This document shows, in pieces, positions 1 through 11,858 of a stretch of DNA of 64,000 nucleotides (the stretch's first letter is position 1; each line of letters opens with the position of its first letter). This DNA is from Dillenia suffruticosa. Its lineage: Eukaryota > Streptophyta > Magnoliopsida > Dilleniales > Dilleniaceae. The stretch lies in contig JAVTVX010000012.1 in NCBI GenBank assembly GCA_033439265.1, positions 4,763,001-4,827,000 on the forward strand, given 5' to 3'. A program made the translations under genes and the position numbers. The notes beneath the pieces were generated by a model that had not been told where the DNA came from, searched no databases, and worked only from the letters and a program-made list of their open reading frames with translations.

Positions 1-248
1 TGTGTTATTTTTTTTTTATCATTTTTTCTTTGATTAAGCATTTGTAGTTTTAGTCTATTAATTTGTTTAAAATTGGATAAACAATAAACAATATTACTGG
101 CTTCAACACCTGGCCTTAATATTAAGAGAAAAAAATATTAAAAACAGTTTTGATTTAATATAACAAATTTAAAATATTTTATTAAGAAAATTAAATTTTT
201 AATCGATTTATGCCAACAAGTGTAAGATGAGCAACACGAGTGGGAGAA

Positions 249-845
249 GCACGTGCGGTGGGTATGGACTTGTGCGGGAGTTGCGTTACGTTAGGTGGTA
301 CGGTACGACGGAGGAGATAAAGATATGTACACGGGCTTACGTTAGAGGGAATCATGATTTGAGAATCCCGATAAGATGCTGTCCTTTTTCGGGAATACCA
401 CTCTATCTTTCTCTCTCTTCACAAAAAATAAAAATAATAATGTATCAGGAATGCGTTATAGCTGGCATGCCTGATTGCTTATCTCATTGACGGTTCAAAA
501 GGGGACACCCAACGGACTCACTCTCTCAAAAAGCCAACAATGTTTAAAAAATAAAAAAATGTTAGTTAAGGTGCCACGTCATAGCAAAACGACAAGATGG
601 GTATGTGGGGTCTACATAAACAGACAAGCTGACGTGTCGGAAAGAACGGAAGATATAAGGAAGGACAGTCAAGTCTGAGGCTTCACAATCATACACATAA
701 TAACAAAACCTACGTGGCACGGGTTAGAGTTTAACACGTGTTGATGCTTATAGCCCCACACATTGGTTTTTTTTTTTGTTTCTACCGATGTCCTCGGTTT
801 GCGTTTTATTCTCTCGTTTTTCACGTGCCCGAAAACTATAAAATA
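249..845. promoter_or_regulatory. Cluster of ACGT-core (G-box/ABRE-like) motifs with a TATA-like site
   Basis: Six ACGT-core sites lie within 600 bp: GCACGTGC at 249-256, CCACGTCA at 574-581, TGACGTGTC at 630-638, CTACGTGGCAC at 710-720, AACACGTGTT at 733-742 and TCACGTGCC at 821-829. A TATAAAATA element follows at 837-845. Such elements are bound by plant bZIP and bHLH factors. The spacing looks like a promoter, but I find no gene just downstream, so the target is unknown. Confidence 0.35.
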
Positions 846-2634
846 TTCACGGAGATGAGAATAAGAAAAAAAACAATCAACGGTGGTTCTTTTTTCTCTT
901 TTTTTTATTAATTTTTTTAGTCGGATCAACGGTGGTTTGACAAGCAAGCCCATACAAGAGAAATTCTACTTCTTTTTTAATCAACGATATTAAAATCTTT
1001 TTTGACTAATCCGATTTGAGTCGACTATTAACTTTTTTAAATTATTTTTTATTATTTTCAGGATTCAAATTTAAAATTTTTAATTAAACGGATAAAATAT
1101 TTAACCACTTAATTTAAATGAATTTAATCATTCTAATATGCAAAGATATAGAAAGAAATGATGCCCATAATTAATTATTATTTTTTTATTATTCATCTGT
1201 TGTGTATTATTCAAAAAAAAAAAACTTTTCGAAATTACAATTCAGGTCAATTCAATTTGATCGTAACCCTAAAAAAACAAAAAAGACCGTAATGAGTGGT
1301 CACCTTCATAATTGTTCCCCCATAAGTGGTTTTTAAGTTTTGGGATAACTCCAAATATATGCCAATTGCCAAGTGGACTCATTCAAAATTACAATTTGAT
1401 TATTAGGACTAGGGGGGTGAATCAAAGCCTGCAGTGAGTCCTATCCTCTTGTCAGCCATTAAAAACGGAGAAGGTACCAACAAATAATAGACCCGACCAT
1501 ATCAAATGTTTTGAGTGTGGACCCCCTTCGTATTTAAGTTTTTCACCAAACCCTAGTGGTATGGAAAGATCTAAGAAATATCTCTTCCCCGCCAAACCAC
1601 CGGAGGAATCCTCCTAACTGTTTCCTTCCACATGAACTGTTCACCTAATCAACCACCGAATCGGATCCTAATCAACTCTTCCTCTTACTTAATTACTAAA
1701 ATGTCCTATTCATAACCTCCCCAAATCAAGTTCCCAATCGATTTTAGGTACCGAAATAACTTGGAATGAGTTTATCACGATTATATTTGTAAGATTGTGA
1801 TTATTGTAATTCCATAGAAATTTTGAGGCCCCACAACATTTTGTGAGTATAATAATAAGATATTAAACTCTTTTAATTAATATTTCGAATTTAATAAAAA
1901 AAATATTAAGAAAGTTTGTCTCTAAATTGGGTTCTTGAATCGGATTAATCGGATAATTTAGATAATAATAAGTTAAATTAAAGAAAAAAGAAAATTCTGA
2001 GGCCCTTTCTAATTTTAGATAATATGTTAGAAACAAATTTAAAAATTGGCTTTATGCAAAAGGCTTTATCCACCGACAAACTCAAGTTTGACTCATTTAT
2101 TTATTGAGTTAATTATGAATGAAAATTTTATGATTTTAGCCTGACATTAGTATCAATAATTTACAAAAAAAAAAAAATTAGGATTAATGGTAAAGTTAAA
2201 GTCAGAAAAATAATTATTTTTTAATTTAAATTTATACCAAATTATTTATCAACAACGGGTTTGACCGGCTACAAATTTAGATGGAGGTTTCAAAACTACG
2301 ATGTAACTATAAACATTAAAACTAATAATGCTTTTAATGTGATATTTATACGAAAAATCAGATAGTTTGATATTTATATTAAAAAATAAATTAATTTTTA
2401 TTTTTAAATTTTAAATTAAAATTTGATGAATATTTAAATGTGAAGATAATTTGATAAGCAAGATAAAGCTTTTAATGAATCAAATTCAAATCTAACTTCT
2501 ATGTTACACTTACAGCCCTAAATTCGGGAAACTTTATGTCGATATTTCTTTCTTACTAACATTTACGGCTCCAAAGAGGAGGGTTAAATTGGCAAAAGGA
2601 AGAGGCTAAACTGCTTCAAACGAGGGGTGCAAGG

Positions 2635-2674
2635 CACACGTGTGTCTCCTCTAGGCGGGGCCAAGTCACGTGAC
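2635..2674. promoter_or_regulatory. Pair of palindromic G-boxes
   Basis: Two perfect 10-bp palindromes lie 30 bp apart: CACACGTGTG at 2635-2644 and GTCACGTGAC at 2665-2674. Both contain the CACGTG core. The local sequence is less AT-rich than its surroundings. No adjacent gene is seen. Confidence 0.35.
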
Positions 2675-3200
2675 GAAAGTCTCCTTTGCACATGCCATAC
2701 CAACGGTTACAGATAAAAACAGGTTTTTTTTTTTTTTAAAGAATGGGAAAAAGGACAAGGCAACAGGACAGTGGGATGTGGGACTAGAGAGAGAGAGAGA
2801 GCACTAAGCTGACATTTGGGCTGGGTCCCCACGTAACGGCTACGAAAGCTAAAAGTAAAGTACGATTCCCCCATCTCTCTCTTTCTTTTTGTTGCTCTCT
2901 CCCTCTCAAATTTCTCCCTTTTTAATCTTTCAGCCCCCACCCCTTTTATTTTTTTGCAGTTCAATCCTCCATGTGTCTTGTGCAGCAGACTACCGTGCAA
3001 AAGGTTGAAAATGAATCAACCAACATTTATTTAATTAAATAAATAAATTATAAATACCATTGAGATTTTTTTATTATACATGTAGAAATTTGGGTATAAG
3101 ATTCAGATTTATTTATGTGAGTAATTTGATTTAATGGTTGTTTAAGTCAAGTTTGATTATACACTTGGGGTCTTTTAAAAATGTACTATGGACTTAAATA

Positions 3201-3990
3201 CAACGTCACTAAAATCATATTGTATATTAAATCTCAAAATTATGATTAAACCGATTCAATCGTGGGTTAAAATGATTGAATCGTTAATTTTTTAATAATA
3301 ATTAAAATATATAAGAATATTTTTTAAAATAAATATATATTAATTTTATATTTTCATATAAAAATCTAAAAATGAAATTTTAATATATCGTATATTAAAT
3401 TTCAAAATTATAATTAAACCGATTCAATCGTGGGTTAACATGATTGAATCGTTAATTTTTTAATAATAATTAAAATATATAAGAATATTTTTTAAAATAA
3501 ATATATATTAATTTTATATTTTCATATAAAAATCTAAAAATGAAATTTTAATAAATATAAAATTAATGATCACTCTTAAAATTTATATTAAATAATAAAT
3601 TCAATTAATCAATCAGTTTGAAAGATTAAGAGGGCAAAGTGAAGAGATAAGAAAGGAGAGGAGAAATTGATAGATTTAGGGAGATTTTTAGGGATTTTGA
3701 TCTCTAGAAAGTTTTTTAACATCTAATGTTTTAAAAAAATCAAATGCTCTTCTATATAAATTTAATGAATTGAATTTTAAAGATTTTTTTTTTTTGTTTT
3801 TATATTTGATAATTGAGTGCAAAAATTGTTTGATTCATTATAATATCGTGAATCAAATAGTTTAAAACAAAGTCATGGTTGAACCCTGTTGACTCACAGT
3901 TTAATTGTTTATATAGTATTTTATTCAAACCGATTAGTTTTTCTTTCGAACTATGATCCAACGATAGTATGGTACGATTTTGATAACATT
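3201..3990. mobile_element. MITE (hAT- or Mutator-like), about 790 bp
   Basis: The element is flanked by the direct repeat ACTTAAATA (3192-3200 and 3991-3999), an 8-9 bp target-site duplication. Its ends form imperfect inverted repeats: the left end reads CAACGTCACTAAAATC, and the right end on the other strand reads AATGTTATCAAAATC. It has no coding capacity. The target-site length and AT-rich interior fit a non-autonomous hAT or MULE element. Confidence 0.6.
3223..3558. repeat. 168-bp tandem duplication (two copies) inside the MITE
   Basis: Copy 1 (3223-3390) and copy 2 (3391-3558) are near-identical over their full length, with only a few substitutions. The duplication is local to this element, and no further copies follow. 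Confidence 0.85.
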
Positions 3991-4031
3991 ACTTAAATAT
4001 ATTATTTATATTGTAATTGTATATTTTATAT

Positions 4032-4033
<2 letters not shown>

Positions 4034-4065
<32 letters not shown>
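4034..4065. repeat. (AT)n microsatellite
   Basis: An uninterrupted AT dinucleotide tract, just right of the 3201-3990 MITE. Confidence 0.9.
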
Positions 4066-4067
<2 letters not shown>

Positions 4068-4069
4068 AT

Positions 4070-6890
4070 ATCTATATTTATACATTAGCTTTTTAGGCGA
4101 CCGATAATGAATTCAAAAGGGGACAGCAAAAAAACCAAAATTTTGCGCCCACTTGTTACTGTAAGATGAGTCAGAGTTTTATATAACCCCTTTGTTTAGT
4201 GTTTTGAAAGACTTCGCTTCCTTTTCTCCCGGTCACATGCTTAGAGAGGAATATTTCTCTCTTTAAATCGCAAATTTCTTTAAGCGCTCCGTTTGAAATA
4301 CAATTTTAGAAACAAATCATTATTCTTATTTTTAAAGGAAAACAAATAAGAAGAGCAGTTGGAACAAAATTGTGAAAACTTTTTTGCTATAGTAAACAAA
4401 GATACCTATTGGAAAAGTCATCATTGTATACGATTTGGTTACATAATACTTGGTGATAATTACTTCCAAATTTGTACCTATCAACTGAATTTGTAGGGCT
4501 AATGACAATGACACGAGGAATGATCAAACCCAATAGGCACAATTATTTATTTTGGTTAAAGACACATTGGCTTCTTCGATAAGATATGCTTGGACAAAAA
4601 GAAGAGGACGAAAATTTGAGAGAACTACAGGCTGTCATAAGGATATGTCCTCCATGTCCTTGACGTTATAGCATCACATTCCCAAATAGTAGCTTCTTCA
4701 TCATTCATCATTCATCATTCATCATGGATCCATCTTAGAAGCTTCCACGTGGTAGCCCCAGATTTCAAGTTACTTCAATTAGAATTCCATAGAAGAAGAT
4801 TAATGTAAGATTTTAGAATTGTATTTTTGCATAATCAGTACATATCACCGATTTTTTCTATTTTCTATTTTCCCATTTCCCCCTCCCCTCCCCTCCCAAC
4901 CCCCGAACCACAAACAACCTATGCTTAAATGCGAAGAGATGAGAAGACCATCCAAAGTTGTGTTCCCACAGACCTAAACTAGGCCCTTACTTCACTCAAA
5001 AGCTAGATTTAACATAAATGAAAAACACAGGCCCTCATAAAGTAATAACTAAAGATATGGGAAGTAGGAGATTTCTACCGTCCAAAAGCACATACCGGAC
5101 AAACAGACAACCAAGCATTAGGTGAGTAGGTATCGGTACTACGTACGAGTAACAGAAACGGATATGCATCATCTCATTCTCATCAATTCAACATCAATCC
5201 CCTCTTCTTTTTAATTATTTATTTATTTTTTAAAAATTTGTTTTTATCTTTTTCATTAATTCCTATTAAACACCCGCAAAACCCATTAAGTAATTCAATC
5301 TGTTTTTTTAAGAACAATAATTTCTAATCTTTCCGACAATTTAAGCAAACAGTCGGTATTGATCTAATAATAGAATAATCGGAGAAGGAAGGCATGCGGA
5401 AGGTGCCCTCAGTTTGGGGAGCGTGCATGTTTCCGTACATAGTTCACAGGCAACGGGGAGAAGAGGGTTTTGGGAGTTCGAGAAAGGATTTGTCGTGACC
5501 GCCAACTGTCAGTCAAAGGCCGTTAGGAGGGGGGAGTGGTGGCAGGTTTACAGCCTGGCTGACAGGAATGCAGTAATGATTCGCCCTGCGATTCGGCGAC
5601 CAATCTTGTCGTTTTATCCACCTCACCATTTTCACCGCTCTTCCCCATTCCCTTTTCCCTCTCTCTCTTTTGTTCTCTTCTTATTTTCTTGTTTTTTCAA
5701 TTTTGCCATGCTCGGTCCATCATTCTAAAAATCTTTTAAAACCCTTTCATTTCTCTTAAATAATAAAATAAAAAAATTAATAAATCAACTTCCCAGAAAT
5801 ATTATAATATAAAATGAAACAAATATCTAATTGATTTAATAACTGAACAACTGTAATAAGAATTCGAATCTTATATATATGATAAAAATAAGTATCAAGA
5901 GAGATTTCTATTTTAAAAATATAATTTAACTCGAATCAAATCTAATTAAATCTAATATACGATAATTTATAAAAAAATAATATAAATCATAGATTGCTAT
6001 GCAAATATAAAAATAAAAATTAAATTACTCTTAAAACAAGCTGTTACAATAAATATAGTTTTTTTTTTGCATAGAGAAATATCTATTTTTATAAAAATTT
6101 AAAATTTGTTAACATCAAAATTTTCACCATAATTGAATGCATCGACTTAAATTATTAAACTTTTTAATTCATGAGTAATGCTAAAAGAACAAAATGAATA
6201 GAATAACAAATAGAGAGAAGTTGTTGAGAGAAGTTGATGTGATAATTACTTTAATGCATTTTAAAATATTTTTTATTTTATTTGATGGGTATTATAATTA
6301 ATTTTAAAAATTTATTTAATTCTTAACTATGTTACTCTTGATATATAACGGTATTTATTAGCCTTTTATTTTTTTTTATTTTCCTTAAAACAACATAAAT
6401 AATACTAATTTCGAAAATTTGGAACCAACTTTTTGGATTTTAAATTTGGATGGTTTTTTATTAAATAAAAATGAAAAAAAAAACCGGAAATGCTGTCCAG
6501 GCTGTATATCAGTCAAACTCAACACGTTTCAACTCCCCTGGGCCCCCACCGGCACTCAAAACTCCCCCTTCCCCCTTAACGTTATCTCTTCTCTCTCTCT
6601 CCCTCTAGATTTCAAGTATTTCAAAAATAACATACCTTGTAGAAAACCCCGCGTGCACTTCACTCCTACGAAGAAGCTCCGACTCATAAGTAGCGCGTGG
6701 GATACACGTTAGACCTGTAGCAGTAAAAAAAGTCGTCAGTAGCATTTAGCAATGTAAATCAGTGCAAGTTCTGATGTGACGCGTGTCCGTTTGACAGCTG
6801 TATCCAACCGCTTTCCCCTCTTATTATGCGGTGCCCATAACGCCCTTCCCACCGGCCCAGCCAGTCATGCCTATCCTCTTCTCCTCTCTC
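4070..6890. other. Intergenic region upstream of the MYB gene
   Basis: No gene is supported. A short heptamer microsatellite based on ATCATTC lies at about 4697-4726. A relatively GC-rich patch at 5380-5620 has an open frame of 104 codons (5414-5728) that ends in low-complexity Phe/Ser/Pro and matches no family I recognise. The last 500 bp, from about 6480, are pyrimidine-rich and contain ACGT sites; they are the likely MYB promoter. Confidence 0.5.
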
Positions 6891-6899
6891 TCTCACTCG

Positions 6900-6912
6900 T
6901 ATATATATAAAA
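6900..6912 (+). promoter_or_regulatory. TATA box of the MYB gene
   Basis: TATATATATAAAA lies about 130 bp before the MYB start codon, after a CT-rich stretch. Transcription would begin near 6935-6945, leaving a leader of about 100 nt without an upstream ATG. Confidence 0.6.
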
Positions 6913-7042
6913 CCCCCTGTTCTCGCTGAAGTGAGAAAGATTTGAGAGAGACCCCAAAACCCGACTCAAAATTCCTAACAGAAATACCCAATCAGCACTT
7001 GAGGGTTGTTAATCTCAAATCCTGACCGTCCATCGATCCAAA

Positions 7043-7981
7043 ATGGCAAACGCAGTCCGGAAAGAATCGATGGATCGGATAAAAGGTCCATGGAGTCCGG
7101 AAGAGGACGAAGCATTGAGAAGACTGGTGCAAAAACACGGGCCCAGGAATTGGTCCTTGATATCCAAATCGATTCCGGGTCGGTCCGGAAAGTCGTGCCG
7201 GTTGAGGTGGTGCAATCAGCTGTCACCGCAAGTAGAGCACCGAGCTTTTACGCCCGAAGAAGACGAGACCATTATTCGGGCTCACTCTCGGTTCGGGAAC
7301 AAGTGGGCAACTATTGCCCGCCTTTTGTCGGGTCGAACAGATAATGCTATCAAGAATCACTGGAACTCTACGCTTAAGAGAAAGTGTTTCTCTAATGATG
7401 AATATCAGAAACCGCCGTTAAAAAGAGCCGTTACGAACCCAAACCCTGGTAGTCCGTCTGGATCTGATTTGAGCGACTCCAGCTTGCCGATGATATCGCC
7501 GTCGTCTCCTCGGCAGCAGGTTTTCCGGCCGGTACCGAGAACCGGTGGAGTTGTGGTGGAGGCGACGGCCACTTCGTCGACGACGAATGAGCCAGAAACT
7601 TCGCTGTCGCTCTCTCTTCCTGGAGTGGATTCATGCGAAGTTACGAATCAGAACCAAATCGCGTCACCAGCCCCGATTCGGCAGATTTCACCGGTCCCGG
7701 TGCAAAACGGTGACACTTTAAGAAGTCCGGGAGTGACGGTGGCAGCGGCGGTGGTGCAAAACGGTGACGTATTAAGAACTTCGGCGGCGGCGTTGAGTGT
7801 GCCGTTCAGCGCTGAGTTTATGGCGGTGATGCAGGAGATGATAAAGAAGGAAGTGAGAAATTACATGTCTGGATTGGAAAAGAGTGGGATGAATATGAAC
7901 ATGATGTGTATGCAACAGCAACAGATTCATGATGGGATCAGGAGCGTTGCTTTCAAGCGGATTGGTATCAGCAAAGAGTGA
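7043..7981 (+). CDS. MYB73-like: R2R3-MYB transcription factor, subgroup 22 (MYB44/70/73/77-like)
   Basis: A single-exon gene of 312 codons. The R2 repeat covers about residues 11-61 (regularly spaced Trp; motifs [12 protein letters not shown] and SGKSCRLRW). The R3 repeat covers about 64-112 ([30 protein letters not shown]). A C-terminal LSLSLP segment is an EAR-type repression motif, and [17 protein letters not shown] near the end is the conserved subgroup 22 block. Known subgroup 22 members are nuclear regulators of ABA, auxin and stress responses, usually intronless and 300-320 residues long, as here. The start is chosen because the context AAAATGG is good and R2 follows directly. Its neighbour HMA1 is in the same order in Arabidopsis, which favours MYB73 over MYB70 or MYB77. 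It looks intact. Confidence 0.96.
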   Translation: MANAVRKESMDRIKGPWSPEEDEALRRLVQKHGPRNWSLISKSIPGRSGKSCRLRWCNQLSPQVEHRAFTPEEDETIIRAHSRFGNKWATIARLLSGRTDNAIKNHWNSTLKRKCFSNDEYQKPPLKRAVTNPNPGSPSGSDLSDSSLPMISPSSPRQQVFRPVPRTGGVVVEATATSSTTNEPETSLSLSLPGVDSCEVTNQNQIASPAPIRQISPVPVQNGDTLRSPGVTVAAAVVQNGDVLRTSAAALSVPFSAEFMAVMQEMIKKEVRNYMSGLEKSGMNMNMMCMQQQQIHDGIRSVAFKRIGISKE

Positions 7982-8079
7982 GAGAGAGAGAGAGAGAGAG
8001 AGGAAAAACAGACTTTGTTTTCCGGTACTCCTCTAGGGTCGTTTTTGTTATAAATACCAGAAAAATAATTTTGCTGATG

Positions 8080-8129
<50 letters not shown>

Positions 8130-8185
8130 ATGGGTAAGCAAGATTAAAACCTTGTTTTGTGAATTAGTCGCAAAACAGCAACCTC

Positions 8186-8210
<25 letters not shown>
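7980..8210 (+). repeat. Microsatellites in the MYB 3' UTR
   Basis: (GA)n begins directly at the stop codon (about 7980-8002). A second (GA)n runs at 8082-8126, and a T-run at 8186-8210. Variable repeats this close to the stop probably sit in the transcribed 3' UTR. Confidence 0.8.
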
Positions 8211-8212
<2 letters not shown>

Positions 8213-8216
<4 letters not shown>

Positions 8217-9493
8217 AAATCTCGGAAGGTTTTCAATATTTAGTTGGATAGGTTATTTAGATTTCAACTCTCTCCAATTGATTAAGAATCAAATTATTAA
8301 AAACTAGATTTATGTTTGATTTGAATCAGAATGATTAATAGGGGATCTAATGGAGGGACACATGAGCTTTGTTTTTAAGGGCACGGCAAGCACTGGTGGC
8401 TTTGTGTGTGCGCAAACTGCAAACAAAAAGATCATAAAATATAGTCTCTCTCATCTCAGGCTCATTACTCGTGTGGTTGTCCTAAAACAATAGGGACAGT
8501 TCTACAGTTGGGAGTGGGGTTTAAAAACAAGAGTTGTTCTTTTGTCATATTTATGACCAAAATTGTAGTTAATGGTACTGAGGATTAGGAGAATCAAAAC
8601 AAAGGCCAAAACTAACAACCAACCAACCAACTCTTACAGGATACTCTCTAACTAAGCTTTTTCTACAATCTTTACGGGGGGAGAGGACGCTGGACTAGAA
8701 TGAGCTTTTGCATGAAGCGTTGGTTACTCTAGTTGGTAAGACCTCTAGAAGTTATTCTTAAGGGCTATGTTTGGGGAGTGCTTACATGCGACAAATGGTT
8801 TTAAGAAACCCTTTTCATGGAACCTTGTTTTCCCCAACTAAATAATTAAGGGCTATGTTTGGTTTTGTGATTGTGGCCATCACAAATCTGAATGCTTGGC
8901 CTAAAGGGGATTAAAGATGGAAAAAAACAGAGAAGGAAAGAAAGTTGGGAAACGATAAACACCATCCAACATCTTTAACAAACTATTGAAAAAGACATCG
9001 AAAATCATCATGCATGCACCTGATGTTGACAGTTTCCAAACACAATTAAGTAATCAAAATACAATTTTGTATAGAGCTCAAAATTCTTTTCATACATATA
9101 AGGCAAAAATAAAAACAAAAATCGATGTCCGCTAATAAATGCCCTTCAAATTTCTGATGCATAAGATCTAGAAGGTACTAAGGAGGTTTGTTTATAGAGA
9201 TAGAGAGAGCCATCCTATTGTACAGTTCAATCACCTTTGGACAAGGGGAAAAAATCCAGACGGAAGCAACATAAGAGCTTTCAAACATTTTCTACCACAG
9301 CTGTTAGAAAAAGGATGGTCTACGGAGACTGTCCTACAATCAATCAAATGAGTTTCTTCATTGAAAACTTCCAAGATTTTCATCCTTTTCTTTTTCCCTA
9401 CTTCTATAATGTTCACAGTAATCCAAGAATAAACTCTGGTTGACCCAAAGCTTCAATCCTGGAACTTATTATAATCAAAGAGAGAAAAGTATG
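8213..9493. other. Intergenic region between convergent MYB and HMA1
   Basis: No gene is seen. The phrase AAGGGCTATGTTTGG occurs twice (about 8760 and 8849), which resembles plant DNA-transposon termini, but no complete element could be delimited. The stretch separates the 3' ends of the MYB gene (+) and the HMA1 pseudogene (-). Confidence 0.5.
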
Positions 9494-10798
9494 TTACAAG
9501 GGTGCAGCGTGTGTCGGATCTGAAGTTGCCGTACTTCTCCTCAAAAGCATAATCAAAGACTTGAGCTCATTAAACAAATGCTCGGAATCATGTTTCCAGG
9601 ACCAAGAGGGATTGTTGAGAGCCCGTATAGAATTCAGACAAACAAGAAGGGTTCCACCTTCGTGTTAAAGAACCTGCAATAATTTAGCAATTGTCATGAC
9701 AAGAAGTAACATGGATTATTGCTTGTAACCACAGGAAGAAAACGTTAAGAAGATTCAACAACTATGCCATACAAACAAGGGCCGCAAGTTATGTTTTTCA
9801 ATTTAGAATTTGCATGCTCACAGATGAAGTAAACAATGATGGAGCCGGTTGAAGGACATGGCAACAGGGACTTAGTAACTCAAAAATCAAAAACAAAACA
9901 TGAGAAAATTGCAGATGTAAACAAAGGGGGAGCCATTAGAAAGACATTGAACCCATTTTTTTTGTTGTTGTTTAATGTTTGTTTTGAATTTCATTTAAAG
10001 ATGAGAAGGCTTTCAGAGGAGAGTACTTTCAACAGATAGGCACCCTAAATGATGCAAAAATCATGGCAATCACTACTGTCCTAAATGATAAAAAATTTAA
10101 TTAGTTTTAAGTCTAAATTTGGACTTAAAGAACCAGAATGTTGAAAATATATAATTAGGTTGGTATAGCCGGTCAGTGGTTTGCAAATTCAGATCTAGGA
10201 TGATAAGCAAGTAGCATGCAAAGTAACACAGCAAATTTGTATGCTGCAATATTTGCATGTTATCATAATTTAAGCTTTTTAATGTTTTCCTCTGAAAACC
10301 GGTAACTTCCTGGAAGGGAAAATAGGCTTTTCTATTATTTTTATGACGAGAGTACGACATTTTAACGTTTAATCGGGTAATGAATCCAGCAAATACTTCT
10401 AATAATTAAAGCAAAATGCTCACTGGTGATTTTTTATATTAAATATTTCACCCAAGAAATGCCACTGCCAAGGAGAGATTGCTTTAACATGAATTAGACT
10501 TTAAATAGTACAAGTTTCAATCCAAAGCAATAGTTTTTATGACATTCCACAATATCAAAATGTTGGTTATAATTGCTGCTGATGGTTAGAAATGCTTTAT
10601 ACCTTTTGATAATGTCACTAACCATGCGCGTGCATGTATTTACAGAGGAAGATTAAGAAATATGCATAAAAAGAAAGAATTCAAGATAACACGTCATAGA
10701 TAAAGTTATTACCGTGAACCACAGAGGAGAAATCCCAATACAGATGGTAGAGATGCCAAAAGAATGCAAGAAAAAGCAAGGGCAACGCTTTGCTTGAC
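9494..10798 (-). pseudogene. HMA1: HMA1 exons 12 and 13: last membrane segments and C-terminus
   Basis: Exon 12 (10798-10713) encodes VKQSVALAFSCILLASLPS, then VLGF. It is 86 nt rather than the expected 87, so the conserved LPLWFTV falls out of frame. Exon 13 (9673-9494) reads VL, then TAA at 9667-9665 where homologues have Leu, followed by HEGGTLLVCLNSIRALN and a tail ending at TAA 9496-9494. Confidence 0.88.
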
Positions 10799-11096
10799 CT
10801 GGAAAAGCACAAAAAACAATAACTTGAACCTTAATCCTAATAATTGGGGTCAGCCATTTGAGAGACAAGTATGAAAATTTAAAATAAATAAATAAATCAA
10901 TAATAATAATAATAATAAAATAATAAAAAAATATATATGTATGAAAAAATATATATATATTTATATAGAGAATATATTTGTTTAATTTGTGCGGATTCTT
11001 CTATGTCACTTAACAACCTGGAAAAGCTCATGCACGTAAAATTGAATAATGAACATAATAAACATGACCATCAAACATGGGGGCATGAGCTGATAC

Positions 11097-11284
11097 CAGG
11101 GAACTTGTTTGATGAGACTTAGCAATGCAAAATGGCACACCAGAAATATTATGCTGCAGCAATAGCACATCAGCAACAGATACAGCTGTTGCACTAGCAC
11201 GTTGAGCAAGCACAATGCCAACTGTGGCAGCAGCTAGTGCTGGTGCATCATTTATACCATCTCCTACCATAATCAAGCCTCCAC
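11097..11284 (-). pseudogene. HMA1: HMA1 exon 11: GDGINDAP hinge
   Basis: Encodes GGGLIMVGDGINDAPALAA, then ATVGIVLAQRASAT and IAKSHQTSSL. The hinge motif GDGINDAP, which binds Mg in P-type ATPases, is intact. The intron upstream of this exon holds the Ty3/gypsy element. Confidence 0.93.
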
Positions 11285-11858
11285 CTGGCATGAATTCCAA
11301 GATTTGTCAATGCATTCATTCTCACTGGTTGAAAATGAAATTGTATAGGGCAATAAATGGGTAAAATCTAATATAGTTGACCAGCTTTTGACAGAAAACA
11401 TTGTGGATAGCATAGTTGGCTCAGAAAGAGGTGGGGGGGGGGAGGAAAATTGCAGGAGCATCTTGTGAACAAGAATATTGGAAAATCAGCAGGAAGGACT
11501 AGGTTTCAAGTCAAATCATAGTTTCAAATATACTGAGCACGTATCTGGTTGGAAATTACCAATCACCACATCAGGCTGCATTGAAAGGGCCAAGAAAACA
11601 TGGAAACCCTCATCCAACATGACTCAGCACATTATTAGAGTGGTCTCAGACTGAATATGAAGTGCCTTTTATGTGTTATAGATGAAAATATGATAAGCAA
11701 ATTGTTATGAATAATGACTCAGCAGGGGACGTGGCAGGTGGAGGAGTCCCACCAAACGAAGTACACCCTGATTCGACCAACTCGATACCCGCTGCTGAAC
11801 ATCAATTATACGCGAAAAAGGTGGAACTTCGAATGTCATTTCCCACGAAACCCTAAAC

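Larger units (their letters stand above)
1..3190. other. Left intergenic region, no gene recognised
   Basis: This AT-rich stretch has no open frame that looks like protein. The short frames near 227-680 and the reverse frame 669-953 have no family resemblance and no codon structure. It holds homopolymer runs and two groups of ACGT-core motifs, listed separately. A pyrimidine-rich tract at about 2870-2960 resembles a 5' leader, but no coding exon follows it on either strand. A distal promoter or enhancer role for a gene to the left of the window is possible but unproven. Confidence 0.6.

Noticed and set aside
5414-5728. Open frame in the GC-rich patch upstream of MYB
   Set aside because: The end is low-complexity, there is no homology, and it is not conserved with any family I know.
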